DNA from: Sulfuritalea sp.
Lineage (GTDB): Bacteria; Pseudomonadota; Gammaproteobacteria; Burkholderiales; Rhodocyclaceae
Assembly (NCBI GenBank): GCA_016710465.1
Contig: JADJVS010000013.1
Span: 1-64,000 of the forward strand
Direction: 5' to 3'
Length of the DNA stretch: 64,000 nucleotides
The notes under the pieces were generated by a model that had not been told where the DNA came from, did not search any database, and worked only from the letters and a program-made list of their open reading frames with translations. The translations under genes were made by a program, and so were the position numbers. This document shows, one piece after another, positions 50,620 to 58,475 of this stretch (positions are counted from its first letter, which is position 1; each line of letters begins with the position of its first letter).

Positions 50620-51384
50620 ATGACCGCGCTGCGAATCACCGATCTGGTCTTTCGCTGGCCGCGCCAGGCGCGGAACTGCCTGGAGATTCCGCAGCTCGAA
50701 CTCGCCGCCGGCGAGCGTATCTTCCTCCACGGGCCCAGCGGCAGCGGCAAGAGCAGCCTGCTCGGCCTGCTCGGCGGCGTGGCCCTGCCACAGGCCGGCG
50801 CGATCGAACTGCTGGGCACCAACCTCACCCAACTCGGCGGCAGGGCCCGCGACCGCTTCCGCGCCGATCACATCGGCTTCCTGTTCCAGCAGTTCAACCT
50901 GCTGCCCTGGCTTTCGGCGCTGGACAACGTGCTGCTGCCCTGCACCTTTTCGTCGCGGCGGCGGGATCGCGCCGGCCCCTCGCCGCGCACCGAGGCCGAG
51001 CGGCTGCTGGGGCACCTCGATCTCAAGCCGCACACCTGGCACGGACCGGCCGGCGAACTCTCGGTCGGCCAGCAGCAACGCGTCGCCGCCGCTCGCGCGT
51101 TGATCGGCCGGCCGGAAATCCTCATCGCCGACGAGCCGACCTCGGCGCTCGATGCGGAACGTCAGCAGGTCTTCATCGACCTGCTGCTGCAGGAATCCGC
51201 CGCCGTCGGCGCCACGCTGGTCTTCGTCAGCCATGACCGGCGCCTGGCCGGACATTTCGATCGCATCGTGGCGATTGACGAGATCAATCGTGTGGCGCAG
51301 GATCCCCGGGAAGGGGGCGGGGGGATGGCGCAATCTGGGCAGTGCTGCGCCTTGCCGCGCTCTCGGCCTGGAGCCGGCGCCTGA
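50620..51384 (+). CDS. LolD-type ABC transporter ATPase of the zinc-linked Zrg system
   Basis: The protein has 254 residues. Walker A is GPSGSGKSSLLGLLGG, Q-loop FLFQQFNLLPWLSALDNVLLP, signature LSVGQQQRVAAARAL, Walker B EILIADEPTSALD and H-loop FVSHDRRL. The C-terminal 25 residues after EINRVAQD are Gly-rich and unlike the family. They cross G runs near 51310-51325, so a one-base error may hide the natural end. It overlaps the permease start by 43 nt. It partners the FtsX-like permease rather than the distant ZnuB. Confidence 0.88.
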   Translation: MTALRITDLVFRWPRQARNCLEIPQLELAAGERIFLHGPSGSGKSSLLGLLGGVALPQAGAIELLGTNLTQLGGRARDRFRADHIGFLFQQFNLLPWLSALDNVLLPCTFSSRRRDRAGPSPRTEAERLLGHLDLKPHTWHGPAGELSVGQQQRVAAARALIGRPEILIADEPTSALDAERQQVFIDLLLQESAAVGATLVFVSHDRRLAGHFDRIVAIDEINRVAQDPREGGGGMAQSGQCCALPRSRPGAGA

Positions 51385-52592
51385 CCCTGGGCCTGACGCT
51401 CATCGCCATCGCCCTGGCGGTGACGCTGCTACTGTCGGTCGAGCGCATCCGCGTCGACGCTCGGCAGAGCTTCACCCAGTCGGTCTCGGGCGTGGACCTG
51501 GTGGTCGGCGCGCGCACCGGCGGCGTGCAACTGATGCTCTACGCCGTGTTCCACGCCGGCACGGCGAGCAACAACATCGCCTGGGACAGCTACCAGGCGA
51601 TCGCCACCCACCCCGCCGTCGACTGGGCGCTGCCGTTGTCGCTGGGCGATTCGCATCGCGGCTTCGCGGTGCTCGGCACCAGCGCCGACTATTTCGCCCG
51701 CTTCCGCTACGGCGACAAGGAGGAGTTGCGCTTTCGCCAGGGCAAGCCCTTCGCCGGGGTCTTCGAGGCCGTACTCGGCAGCGAGGTGGCGCAAGGCCTG
51801 GGCTACCGGCTGGACGACAGGATCACCCTCAGCCACGGCCTCGGCGAACTCGGCCCGGAGCACGGCGACAAACCCTTCCGCGTCACCGGCATCCTGGCGC
51901 CGACTGGCACGCCGGTCGATCGCACGGTGCATGTCAGCCTCGAATCGATCACCGCGCTGCACCTTGACTGGGTCGGCGGCGCGCCGCTGCCGGGGGTGAA
52001 TATTCCATCCGCATTCGTCGCCAAGTTCGATCTACGGCCCAAGGAAATCACCGCCGCGCTGGTGGGACTCAAGCAGCGCGGCGATGTCTTTCGCATGCAG
52101 CGCTTCATCAACCAGTATCGCGGCGAACCCCTGCTGGCGGTGCTGCCCGGCGTGGCCCTCGATGAACTGTGGCAGTCCGTGGCCATGGTCGAGCGCACGC
52201 TGCTGGCGATCTCCGCGCTGGTGGTGCTGATCGGCCTGGCCGGGCTGGCGGCAACGCTGCTGGCCGGGCTCAACGAACGCCGCCGCGAGCTGGCCATCCT
52301 GCGCGCGCTGGGCGCCGGGCCGGGCGACGTGTTCCTGATGCTGACCGCCGAAGGCGCGCTGGTCACCGCCGCCGGCGCCCTGCTCGGCGTGCTGCTGGTG
52401 ACACTGGGCAGCGGCCTGGCCGCGCCCTGGCTGCTGGAGCGCTTCGGCATCGTGCTGGCGACGCGGCTCCCGGGCGGCCAGGAACTTGCGCTGATTGCCG
52501 CTGTCATTGCCACCGGCCTGCTGGCCAGCCTGGTGCCGGGCTGGCGCGCCTGGCGCATGTCGCTGGCCGACGGCCTGACACCGAGAAACTGA
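51342..52592 (+). CDS. FtsX/MacB-like ABC permease of the zinc-linked Zrg system
   Basis: The protein has 416 residues. It has one N-terminal span (TLGLTLIAIALAVTLLLSVERI), a large periplasmic domain (residues about 40-270: SVSGVDLVVGARTGGVQLMLYAVF, DYFARFRYGDKEELRF, VGGAPLPGVNIPS) and three C-terminal spans (LVVLIGLAGLAATLLAGLNERRRELAILRALG, GALVTAAGALLGVLLV, LIAAVIATGLLASLVPGWRAWRMSLADGL). The GTG at 51342 is taken as start; an upstream extension into WAV-LRLA is possible if the G-run before it is mis-sequenced. Confidence 0.88.
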   Translation: MLRLAALSAWSRRLTLGLTLIAIALAVTLLLSVERIRVDARQSFTQSVSGVDLVVGARTGGVQLMLYAVFHAGTASNNIAWDSYQAIATHPAVDWALPLSLGDSHRGFAVLGTSADYFARFRYGDKEELRFRQGKPFAGVFEAVLGSEVAQGLGYRLDDRITLSHGLGELGPEHGDKPFRVTGILAPTGTPVDRTVHVSLESITALHLDWVGGAPLPGVNIPSAFVAKFDLRPKEITAALVGLKQRGDVFRMQRFINQYRGEPLLAVLPGVALDELWQSVAMVERTLLAISALVVLIGLAGLAATLLAGLNERRRELAILRALGAGPGDVFLMLTAEGALVTAAGALLGVLLVTLGSGLAAPWLLERFGIVLATRLPGGQELALIAAVIATGLLASLVPGWRAWRMSLADGLTPRN

Positions 52593-52599
52593 GGAACCC

Positions 52600-53142
52600 A
52601 TGAAACGCCTGCTACTCCTGTTGAGCCTCTGCCTTGCGCTGCCACTGCAGGCTGCCGAGGATTATCGCGACATCAAATGGGAAGCGCTGGTGCCCAAGGG
52701 CTGGGACCCGAGCAAGGACCTCAAGGCGCTGGACCTGGGCAAGCTGCAGGACAACGACCCGCGCGCCATGGAAGCCCTGGAGAAGATCCGCCAAATGTGG
52801 GACAACGCGCCCACCGACCCGGCGCTGGCCGGAGCGAAAGTGCGCTTGCCCGGCTTCGCCATCCCATTGGAGAACAAGGCCGGCAAGGTCTCCGAGTTCC
52901 TGCTGGTGCCTTACTTCGGCGCCTGCATCCACACACCGCCGCCGCCCGCCAACCAGATCATCCATGTGGTGACGAAGAAGCCGGTGACCAAGCTCCTCAG
53001 CATGGACACGGTCAAGGTCAGCGGCACGCTGAGCCTGCACTCGGCGAGCACGCCCTGGGGCAATGCCGGATACCGGCTGACGCTCGATCACATCGAGAAC
53101 TTCAACCCGGCGCCGCCGCCGGAGGAAAAGCGCAGGCGCTGA
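52600..53142 (+). CDS. DUF3299 periplasmic protein of the zinc-linked Zrg system
   Basis: The protein has 180 residues. The signal peptide is MKRLLLLLSLCLALPLQAA. IKWEALVPKGWDP, KVRLPGFAIPLE, EFLLVPYFGACIHTPPPPANQIIHV and VSGTLSL are the DUF3299 signature. The single conserved Cys-Ile-His may hold metal. It is last in the ZIP-zrgA-ATPase-permease-DUF3299 run, 7 nt after the permease, as in other Zur-regulated ZrgABCDE-like loci I know of. Confidence 0.87.
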   Translation: MKRLLLLLSLCLALPLQAAEDYRDIKWEALVPKGWDPSKDLKALDLGKLQDNDPRAMEALEKIRQMWDNAPTDPALAGAKVRLPGFAIPLENKAGKVSEFLLVPYFGACIHTPPPPANQIIHVVTKKPVTKLLSMDTVKVSGTLSLHSASTPWGNAGYRLTLDHIENFNPAPPPEEKRRR

Positions 53143-53194
53143 GCAGCGGCGACGGCGCGGACGGCAGTAAGCCGCCGTGTACGACCGCCGGCCC

Positions 53195-54385
53195 TCAATC
53201 CACCTGCAGCAGCAGCCCCTTGAGATATTCACCTTCGGGGAAGGCCAGGTCCACCGGATGGTCGGCGGCGCCGTGCAACTGCTGGACGATGCGCGCATTG
53301 CGTCCTGCGTCAAGCGCGGCCCCGGCGACGATCTTGCGGAACAGCTCGGCGCCGATGCCGCCCGAGCACGAGTAGCTCATCAGCAAGCCGCCCGGCGCCA
53401 GCAGTTGCAGGCCGAGCAGGTTGATGTCCTTGTAGGCGCGCGCGGCACGCTCGGCCTGTGCCGCGGTATGGGCGAACTTGGGCGGATCGAGGATGATCAG
53501 CTCATAGCGTTCGCCAGCGGCGCGCAGGCTGCGCAGTTCGCCGAAGACATCGGCTTCGAGCCAGATCGCACGCGTGGCGTCGAGTTGCGGATTCAAGGCC
53601 AGGTTGCGCCGGGCCGTTGCCAGCGCCGGGCCGGAGCTGTCGAGCGAGACCACCTCGCGCGCGCCACCGGCCAGCGCCTGCAGCGAAAAGCCGCCGGTGT
53701 AGCAGAAGCAGTTGAGCACGCGCCGGTCGCGCGCGATCTCCGCGACGCGGCGGCGGTTGTCGCGCTGATCGAGGTAGAAGCCGGTCTTGTGGCCGCCGAC
53801 GATGTCCACCTCCATCTGCACGCCGTTTTCCTCGATCACCAGCGCATCGTCGGATGCCGCGCCATGAATCCAGCCGGTCACCGGCTCCAGGCCTTCGAGG
53901 CCGCGCAGGTCGAGGTCCGAGCGCTCGTAGATGCGTGCGCAGCCGGTGGCCTTGAGCAAAGAGTCGGCGATGGCGCCACGCCACTTCTCGGCGCCGACGG
54001 TGCTGAGTTGCAGCACCACGGTATCGCCATAACGGTCGGCGATGATCCCGGGCAGGCCGTCGGATTCGGCATGGATCAGGCGCAGGCCCTGCTGCCCGGC
54101 CAGCTCGGGCAGGACAGCGCGCCGCACTACGGCAGCGGCGACGCGGCGCTTGAAGAAGGCATGGTCGATATTTTCCTCGGCATCGAAGCTCCAGACCCGG
54201 GCGCGGATCTGCGAGGCCGGGCTCCAGGCCGCGCGCGCCAGCGGCCGGCCCTCGGTGGAAACGACATCAACCGTGTCGCCCGGCCGCGCCCGGCCTTCGA
54301 ATTGCGCTACCGCGCCGGAAAATATCCAGGGGTGGCGGCGCAGCAGGGATTTTTCCTTGCCGGGATGCAGGGTAAGGATGGCCAT
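53195..54385 (-). CDS. rlmI: 23S rRNA m5C1962 methyltransferase, RlmI-like
   Basis: This is a class I SAM methyltransferase with an N-terminal PUA domain. It has 396 residues. PUA: LTLHPGKEKSLLRRHPWIFSGAVAQFEG, RARPGD. The SAM part includes KTGFYLDQRDNR, VLNCFCYTGGFSLQALAGGAREVVSLDSS, LIILDPPKFAH and the catalytic YSCSGGIG. A degenerate copy of the dispersed repeat (20 of 24 positions) sits antisense near 53960 in WRGAIADSL. Convergent with DUF3299 across 52 nt. Confidence 0.93.
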   Translation of the reverse strand: MAILTLHPGKEKSLLRRHPWIFSGAVAQFEGRARPGDTVDVVSTEGRPLARAAWSPASQIRARVWSFDAEENIDHAFFKRRVAAAVVRRAVLPELAGQQGLRLIHAESDGLPGIIADRYGDTVVLQLSTVGAEKWRGAIADSLLKATGCARIYERSDLDLRGLEGLEPVTGWIHGAASDDALVIEENGVQMEVDIVGGHKTGFYLDQRDNRRRVAEIARDRRVLNCFCYTGGFSLQALAGGAREVVSLDSSGPALATARRNLALNPQLDATRAIWLEADVFGELRSLRAAGERYELIILDPPKFAHTAAQAERAARAYKDINLLGLQLLAPGGLLMSYSCSGGIGAELFRKIVAGAALDAGRNARIVQQLHGAADHPVDLAFPEGEYLKGLLLQVD

Positions 54386-54419
54386 GGCGTTGATCTCGAA
54401 AGGTGAGCGGCGATGCGGC

Positions 54420-55328
54420 TCAGCGCGCCTTGCGCCAGGGTGCGCCGCCGAATTCCTCGACCAGGAAATCGACCATGGCGCGCACCTTGGGCGACAGGTT
54501 GCGGCCGCTCGGGTAGGTGGCGAACAGGGGCACCGGTTCGACGTGGTGCCAGTCGGCGAGGATGGGCACCAGCGTGCCGGCGCGGATGGCCTCGGCCACC
54601 ACTACATCCGACAGGCGGGTAACGCCGACGCCGGCGACGGCGAGTTGCAGCACGGTCTCGGCATTGTTGGTGACGACATTGCCATCGACATGGACGACGC
54701 GAATGCCGTCGTCCGTGTCGAAGGGCCAGCGGCGCAGGGCCGGCAGGCTGGTGATCCAGAGGCAGTTGTGCTGCTGCAGGTCGTCCGGCGTGCGCGGCGT
54801 GCCGTGGCGCTCCAGGTAGGAGGGCGAAGCACAGATCACACGTTCGAGGTTGCAGATGCGGCGCGCCACCAGCGAAGACTCCTCCAGCGGCCCGATGCGG
54901 ATGGCGAGGTCGAAACCCTCCTGCATCATGTCCAGGCGCTCGTCGCTGATCGTGATGTCGATGGCGACCGCCGGATGGCGCGCCTGGAAGCGCGGAATCG
55001 CCGGCGCCAGCTGGTGCATGCCGAAAGTCGAGCCGCAGAACAGCCGCAGTTGGCCGCGCGGGCTGGCGCCGGCTTCCGCCACCTCCGCCTCGGCCTCGTC
55101 CATGGCCTTGAGGATGGGGCGGGCGCGGGCATAGAAGGCTTCGCCCTCGGCGGTGAGCTGGACCCGCCGCGTGGTGCGCTGGAGCAGCCGGGCACCGAGG
55201 CGGTCTTCGAGCCGGGTGACCAGTTTCGACAGGGCCGAAGGCGTCAAACCCAATTGACGCGCCGCAGCAGAAAAGCCGCCGGTTTCCACGGTTCGAACGA
55301 ATGCAGTCATCTCGGCGGCGCGATCCAT
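54420..55328 (-). CDS. LysR-family transcriptional regulator
   Basis: The protein has 302 residues. HTH: MTAFVRTVETGGFSAAARQLGLTPSALSKLVTRLEDRLGARLLQRTTRRVQLT. The effector domain resembles the DmlR/CrgA-like group (LRLFCGSTFGMHQLAP, DLAIRIGPLEESSLVARRI, CASPSYLERHGTP, VAGVGVTRLSDVVV). It is divergent from a small unknown gene, the obvious candidate target. The inducer is unknown. Confidence 0.93.
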   Translation of the reverse strand: MDRAAEMTAFVRTVETGGFSAAARQLGLTPSALSKLVTRLEDRLGARLLQRTTRRVQLTAEGEAFYARARPILKAMDEAEAEVAEAGASPRGQLRLFCGSTFGMHQLAPAIPRFQARHPAVAIDITISDERLDMMQEGFDLAIRIGPLEESSLVARRICNLERVICASPSYLERHGTPRTPDDLQQHNCLWITSLPALRRWPFDTDDGIRVVHVDGNVVTNNAETVLQLAVAGVGVTRLSDVVVAEAIRAGTLVPILADWHHVEPVPLFATYPSGRNLSPKVRAMVDFLVEEFGGAPWRKAR

Positions 55329-55376
55329 GGTGCAATTATGGAATATTTTTCATCAATGTTGTTCCTAAAGTGTTTA

Positions 55377-55405
55377 TTGTTGTTTTCCGCAAGAGTAATT
55401 ACATT
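55377..55405 (+). promoter_or_regulatory. Promoter of the small gene divergent from LysR
   Basis: -35 TTGTTG (55377-55382), 17-bp spacer, -10 TACATT (55400-55405). The 110-nt divergent gap is AT-rich (for example GAATATTTTTCATC), unlike its surroundings, as expected for a LysR-controlled intergenic region. Confidence 0.5.
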
Positions 55406-55447
55406 GCAGTCATGCGAAATCGCAGTGCAGCAAAAAAGGAAGCAACC

Positions 55448-55726
55448 ATGAAAACCATCGACACCAATAAGATCATCGGGCAAGCCAAGAAGATGCGCGC
55501 CGAAGAAATTCGCCGCATCGAGGGGCTGGCCGCCAAGCGTCTGGGCCTGTATTTCCGCCTGCTCGCCGGGTCCGCCGCCGACGCGGGCAACAGCCTGCAG
55601 CCGCTGTTTTCGTGGAACCCGCAGGATGCCAAGTCTCCCCGCCGCAGCGGCCCCTCGCTGCTTACGCGCGCCAGCCTGGCACTGCGCAGCCTCTTCAGTT
55701 GGAACCCCCAGGCACATCACTCCTGA
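55448..55726 (+). CDS. Small protein with duplicated LFSWNPQ motif, unknown function
   Basis: The protein has 92 residues, start ATG 55448 behind AAGGAAG. The first half is a basic amphipathic helix region (MKTIDTNKIIGQAKKMRAEEIRRIEGLAAKRLG). The second half contains LFSWNPQ twice, at about residues 55-61 and 83-89, each followed by a short polar tail. There is no signal peptide or membrane span. A strong terminator follows, so it is a single-gene transcript, and it is divergent from LysR. I do not recognise the family. Confidence 0.75.
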   Translation: MKTIDTNKIIGQAKKMRAEEIRRIEGLAAKRLGLYFRLLAGSAADAGNSLQPLFSWNPQDAKSPRRSGPSLLTRASLALRSLFSWNPQAHHS

Positions 55727-55772
55727 TCGTTCCGCAACCGTCTCCTCCTCGGCCTGATCTACCAGGCCGTTA

Positions 55773-55802
55773 AGCCCCACCCCAACCGGTGGGGCTTTTT
55801 TA
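55773..55802 (+). terminator. Intrinsic terminator after the small gene
   Basis: AGCCCCACC pairs perfectly with GGTGGGGCT over 9 bp across a 6-nt loop, followed by TTTTTT. It is about 46 nt after the stop codon. Confidence 0.9.
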
Positions 55803-55867
55803 TGTCCGAGCGGGACGCGAGGACGGTATCCAGAGGTATGTCCGAGCGGAGCGCGAGGACGGTATCC
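55801..55867 (+). repeat. Two tandem copies of a 31-bp GC-rich repeat
   Basis: Copy 1 (55801-55831) and copy 2 (55837-55867) both start TATGTCCGAGCGG and end GAGGACGGTATCC. They differ at one inversion-like GA/AG pair, with a period of 36 bp. They lie between the terminator and the end of the flavin reductase gene. Confidence 0.85.
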
Positions 55868-55878
55868 GGCGGGGCGCG

Positions 55879-56370
55879 CTAGGCCAGTTCGCGGTAGCGG
55901 CCACCGTGAAAAATCAGCGGCGCTTTCGAATCGCGTCGGAAGCTCTCCACATAGCCGACCAGGATCACATGGTCACCACCGGGATAGCGCGCCTCGTTGC
56001 GGCACTCGAACCAGGCGCTGCAACCGGGCAGCAGCGGCGTGCCGCCAGCGCCGACTTTCAGGTCGATGCCGGCGAAGCGGTCTTCCTGCGCCTGCGAGAA
56101 ACGCTGAGAGATCTCGACCTGGTCGCCAGCGAGGATGTTCACCGCATAGTGGCTGCAGGCCTCGAAAACCGCCCGCGACGGCGAGGCCAGGCCAAGGCTC
56201 CACAACACCAAAGGCGGTTCGAGCGAAACCGAGGCGAAGGAATTGATGGTGACGCCGACTGGGTGGCCGTCGGTGCCGCACGCCGTGACCACGGCGACGC
56301 CGGTGGCGAACTCACCAAGGGCATCACGCAGGGAACGGCTGTCGAATTGAATCTGGAACGGCTGGTTCAT
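55879..56370 (-). CDS. Flavin reductase family protein
   Basis: This is an FMN-binding split-barrel oxidoreductase that supplies reduced flavin to a partner monooxygenase. Start ATG 56370 (MNQPFQIQFDSRSLRDALGEF) gives 163 residues. FATGVAVVTACG, GVTINSFASVSLEPPLVLWSL, HYAVNILAGDQVEISQRFS and DHVILVGYVESF are typical. The partner is not adjacent. The dispersed repeat is in frame (KVGAGGTP). Confidence 0.93.
   Translation of the reverse strand: MNQPFQIQFDSRSLRDALGEFATGVAVVTACGTDGHPVGVTINSFASVSLEPPLVLWSLGLASPSRAVFEACSHYAVNILAGDQVEISQRFSQAQEDRFAGIDLKVGAGGTPLLPGCSAWFECRNEARYPGGDHVILVGYVESFRRDSKAPLIFHGGRYRELA
56035..56058 (-). repeat. 24-bp dispersed repeat, copy 12 (inside flavin reductase gene, sense)
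   Basis: On the - strand: AAAGTCGGCGCTG, then GCGGC, then ACGCCG. It is read in frame as K-V-G-A-G-G-T-P. Confidence 0.65.
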
Positions 56371-56430
56371 GGGGTTGGCAGCCAACAGGCTCTAAAATCC
56401 GGCGACGCTTTAATTTTTCTGGAGCACCTG

Positions 56431-57684
56431 ATGGGCATCGCCAAACGTATCGGCACTCCGCTTTCCCCTTCCGCCACGAAGGTCATGCTGCTCGGCTGCG
56501 GCGAACTGGGCAAAGAAGTCATTATCGCATTGCAACGACTGGGCTGCGAGGTCATCGGCGTCGATCGCTACCCCGATGCTCCCGGCATGCAGGTGGCGCA
56601 TCGCAGCCACGTGGTAAACATGACCGACGGCGCCGCGCTGCGCGCGCTGATCGCGCAGGAAAAGCCGGCGCTGGTGGTGCCCGAGATCGAGGCCATCGCC
56701 ACCGCCGCGCTGGTCGAGATGGAGCGCGAAGGCGTCGCCGGGCATTTCCCCGAGTTCATTCCCACCGCGCGCGCGGCGCAACTGACGATGAACCGCGAGG
56801 GCATCCGCCGCCTGGCTGCCGAGGAACTTGGCCTCGCCACCTCGCCCTACCAGTTTGCCGACACGCTGACCGAACTGCAGGCTGCCATTGACGGCTCGGA
56901 CAAACCGGGCATCGGCTATCCCTGCGTGATCAAGCCGGTGATGTCCTCGTCAGGCAAGGGCCAGTCGCTGGTCAAGTCCGCCGCCGAGGTGCAACAGGCC
57001 TGGGACTACTCGCAGGCCGCAGGCCGCGTCGGTGCGGGGCGCGTCATCGTCGAGGGCTTCATCGACTTCGACTACGAGATCACCCAGCTCACGGTGCGCG
57101 CCGTCGGCGCCGCCGGCGAAGTGGAAACCTTCTTCTGTGAGCCCATCGGCCACGTGCAGGTGAATGGCGACTACGTCGAAAGCTGGCAACCGATGGCGAT
57201 GACGCCGGTCGCGCTGCATAAGTCGCGCGAGATTGCCCGGGCCGTGACCTCCAACCTCGGTGGGCGTGGCATCTTCGGCGTCGAACTCTTCGTCAAGGGC
57301 GACCTGGTCTGGTTCTCCGAGGTCAGCCCGCGCCCGCATGACACCGGGCTGGTGACGCTGGCCACGCAACGCCTCTCGGAATTCGAATTGCATGCGCGGG
57401 CGATACTCGGCCTGCCGGTGGATGCCGGCTTGCGCCGCCCCGGCGCCTCGGCCGTGATCTACGGCGGCCTGGAAGAGCAGGGCATCGCCTTTGAAGGCGT
57501 GGCCGAGGCGCTGCAGGTGCCGGAATCCGACCTGCGCCTGTTCGGCAAGCCCGAAAGCTTCGTCAAGCGCCGCATGGGTGTGGCCGTGGCCAATGCGGAC
57601 ACCACCGACGAGGCGCGCCGCCGCGCCAAGCTCGCCGCCAGCCGGGTGAAGCCGGTTTCCGCGCCAGGGAAGCCCACGGCTTGA
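56431..57684 (+). CDS. purT: Formate-dependent phosphoribosylglycinamide formyltransferase
   Basis: PurT formylates GAR with formate and ATP, the folate-independent third step of purine synthesis. It is an ATP-grasp enzyme of 417 residues, full length. Start ATG 56431 follows GGAG by 6 nt. Motifs: VMLLGCGELGKEVIIALQRLGCEVIGVDRY, VVPEIEAIAT, KPVMSSSGKGQSLVKS (ATP-grasp loop), EGFIDFDYEITQLTVRA, WFSEVSPRPHDTGLVT. It is divergent from the flavin reductase. Confidence 0.98.
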   Translation: MGIAKRIGTPLSPSATKVMLLGCGELGKEVIIALQRLGCEVIGVDRYPDAPGMQVAHRSHVVNMTDGAALRALIAQEKPALVVPEIEAIATAALVEMEREGVAGHFPEFIPTARAAQLTMNREGIRRLAAEELGLATSPYQFADTLTELQAAIDGSDKPGIGYPCVIKPVMSSSGKGQSLVKSAAEVQQAWDYSQAAGRVGAGRVIVEGFIDFDYEITQLTVRAVGAAGEVETFFCEPIGHVQVNGDYVESWQPMAMTPVALHKSREIARAVTSNLGGRGIFGVELFVKGDLVWFSEVSPRPHDTGLVTLATQRLSEFELHARAILGLPVDAGLRRPGASAVIYGGLEEQGIAFEGVAEALQVPESDLRLFGKPESFVKRRMGVAVANADTTDEARRRAKLAASRVKPVSAPGKPTA

Positions 57685-58475
57685 TCTGTTACACGCGAAA
57701 TTTCGAGGACGTCATCCTGCAGCGCGTCTTCGCCGACATCGCGCAGGGGTTCTATCTGGATGTCGGCGCATCCATGCCGATCACCGACAGCAACACCTAC
57801 GCGTTATACGAACGCGGCTGGCGCGGAATCGCCCTTGAGCCCCTGCCTTTTGGCCAGCACTGGGCGCAAAGCCGGCCTGAAGACCAGTTCCTGAATGTCG
57901 CCGTCGGTGCCCGATCCGGTCAAGTGAAACTGCATATCTACAAAAGCTCGCAGATCAGCAGTGCGATGCCGACAACAGTGGCGCACTGGAAGAAGCACGG
58001 CCGCGACGCGTTCACGCAGCTTGTCGTGCCCTGCGTCACCCTGGACGAAGTGCTGGACAGGCATCTCGCCGGACGCGAGCTGCACCTGCTTTCGATCGAT
58101 GTCGAGGGAATGGAACATGAAGTGCTCAAAGGTATCGACCTGAGGCGCCACCGCCCGTGGGTTATTGTGCTTGAGGCGGTGCTACCCGGAGGCCCCGAGC
58201 ACGCCCATCACGAGTGGGAGCCGCTGCTGCTGCAGTCACGCTATGTCGAAGTCTATTTTGATGGCGTAAACCGCTTTTACCTGGCGGAGGAGCGGGGGAA
58301 TCTGCGCGGGCGTTTCGCCCTGCCGCCGAATGTCTGGGACGAATTCGAAAGCGCTGCCCAGATTGCGCTGAAAAAGGAAAACGCGGCATTGAAGGCCGAA
58401 CTGACGGCGCTTCGCGCCAGGCTCGCCGATGCCGGAAATCCACCGGCTCTCTCCGAACGCAACCCGATTGAATGA
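57681..58475 (+). CDS. FkbM-family SAM methyltransferase with C-terminal coiled coil
   Basis: The protein has 264 residues. Start TTG 57681 overlaps the purT stop (TTGA). SAM-binding part: FYLDVGASMPITDSNTYALYERGWRGIALEPL and a later LHLLSIDVEGMEHEVLKGIDL (FkbM signature), then VIVLEAVLP. A C-terminal coiled coil (residues about 225-255, ALKKENAALKAELTALRARLADA) resembles tails of glycan-modifying enzymes. Substrate unknown. It overlaps mutY by 47 nt. Confidence 0.85.
   Translation: MICYTRNFEDVILQRVFADIAQGFYLDVGASMPITDSNTYALYERGWRGIALEPLPFGQHWAQSRPEDQFLNVAVGARSGQVKLHIYKSSQISSAMPTTVAHWKKHGRDAFTQLVVPCVTLDEVLDRHLAGRELHLLSIDVEGMEHEVLKGIDLRRHRPWVIVLEAVLPGGPEHAHHEWEPLLLQSRYVEVYFDGVNRFYLAEERGNLRGRFALPPNVWDEFESAAQIALKKENAALKAELTALRARLADAGNPPALSERNPIE

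Noticed and set aside
53143..53168. CAGCGGCGACGGCGCGGACGGCAG resembling a repeat unit
   Set aside because: It keeps only the GGCGACGG core and lacks the AGAGTCGG start; too weak to include.
53960..53983. A further copy of the 24-bp repeat inside rlmI
   Set aside because: About 20 of 24 positions match, but the changes hit the conserved left half and right half; it could be a decayed copy or chance, so it was not counted.
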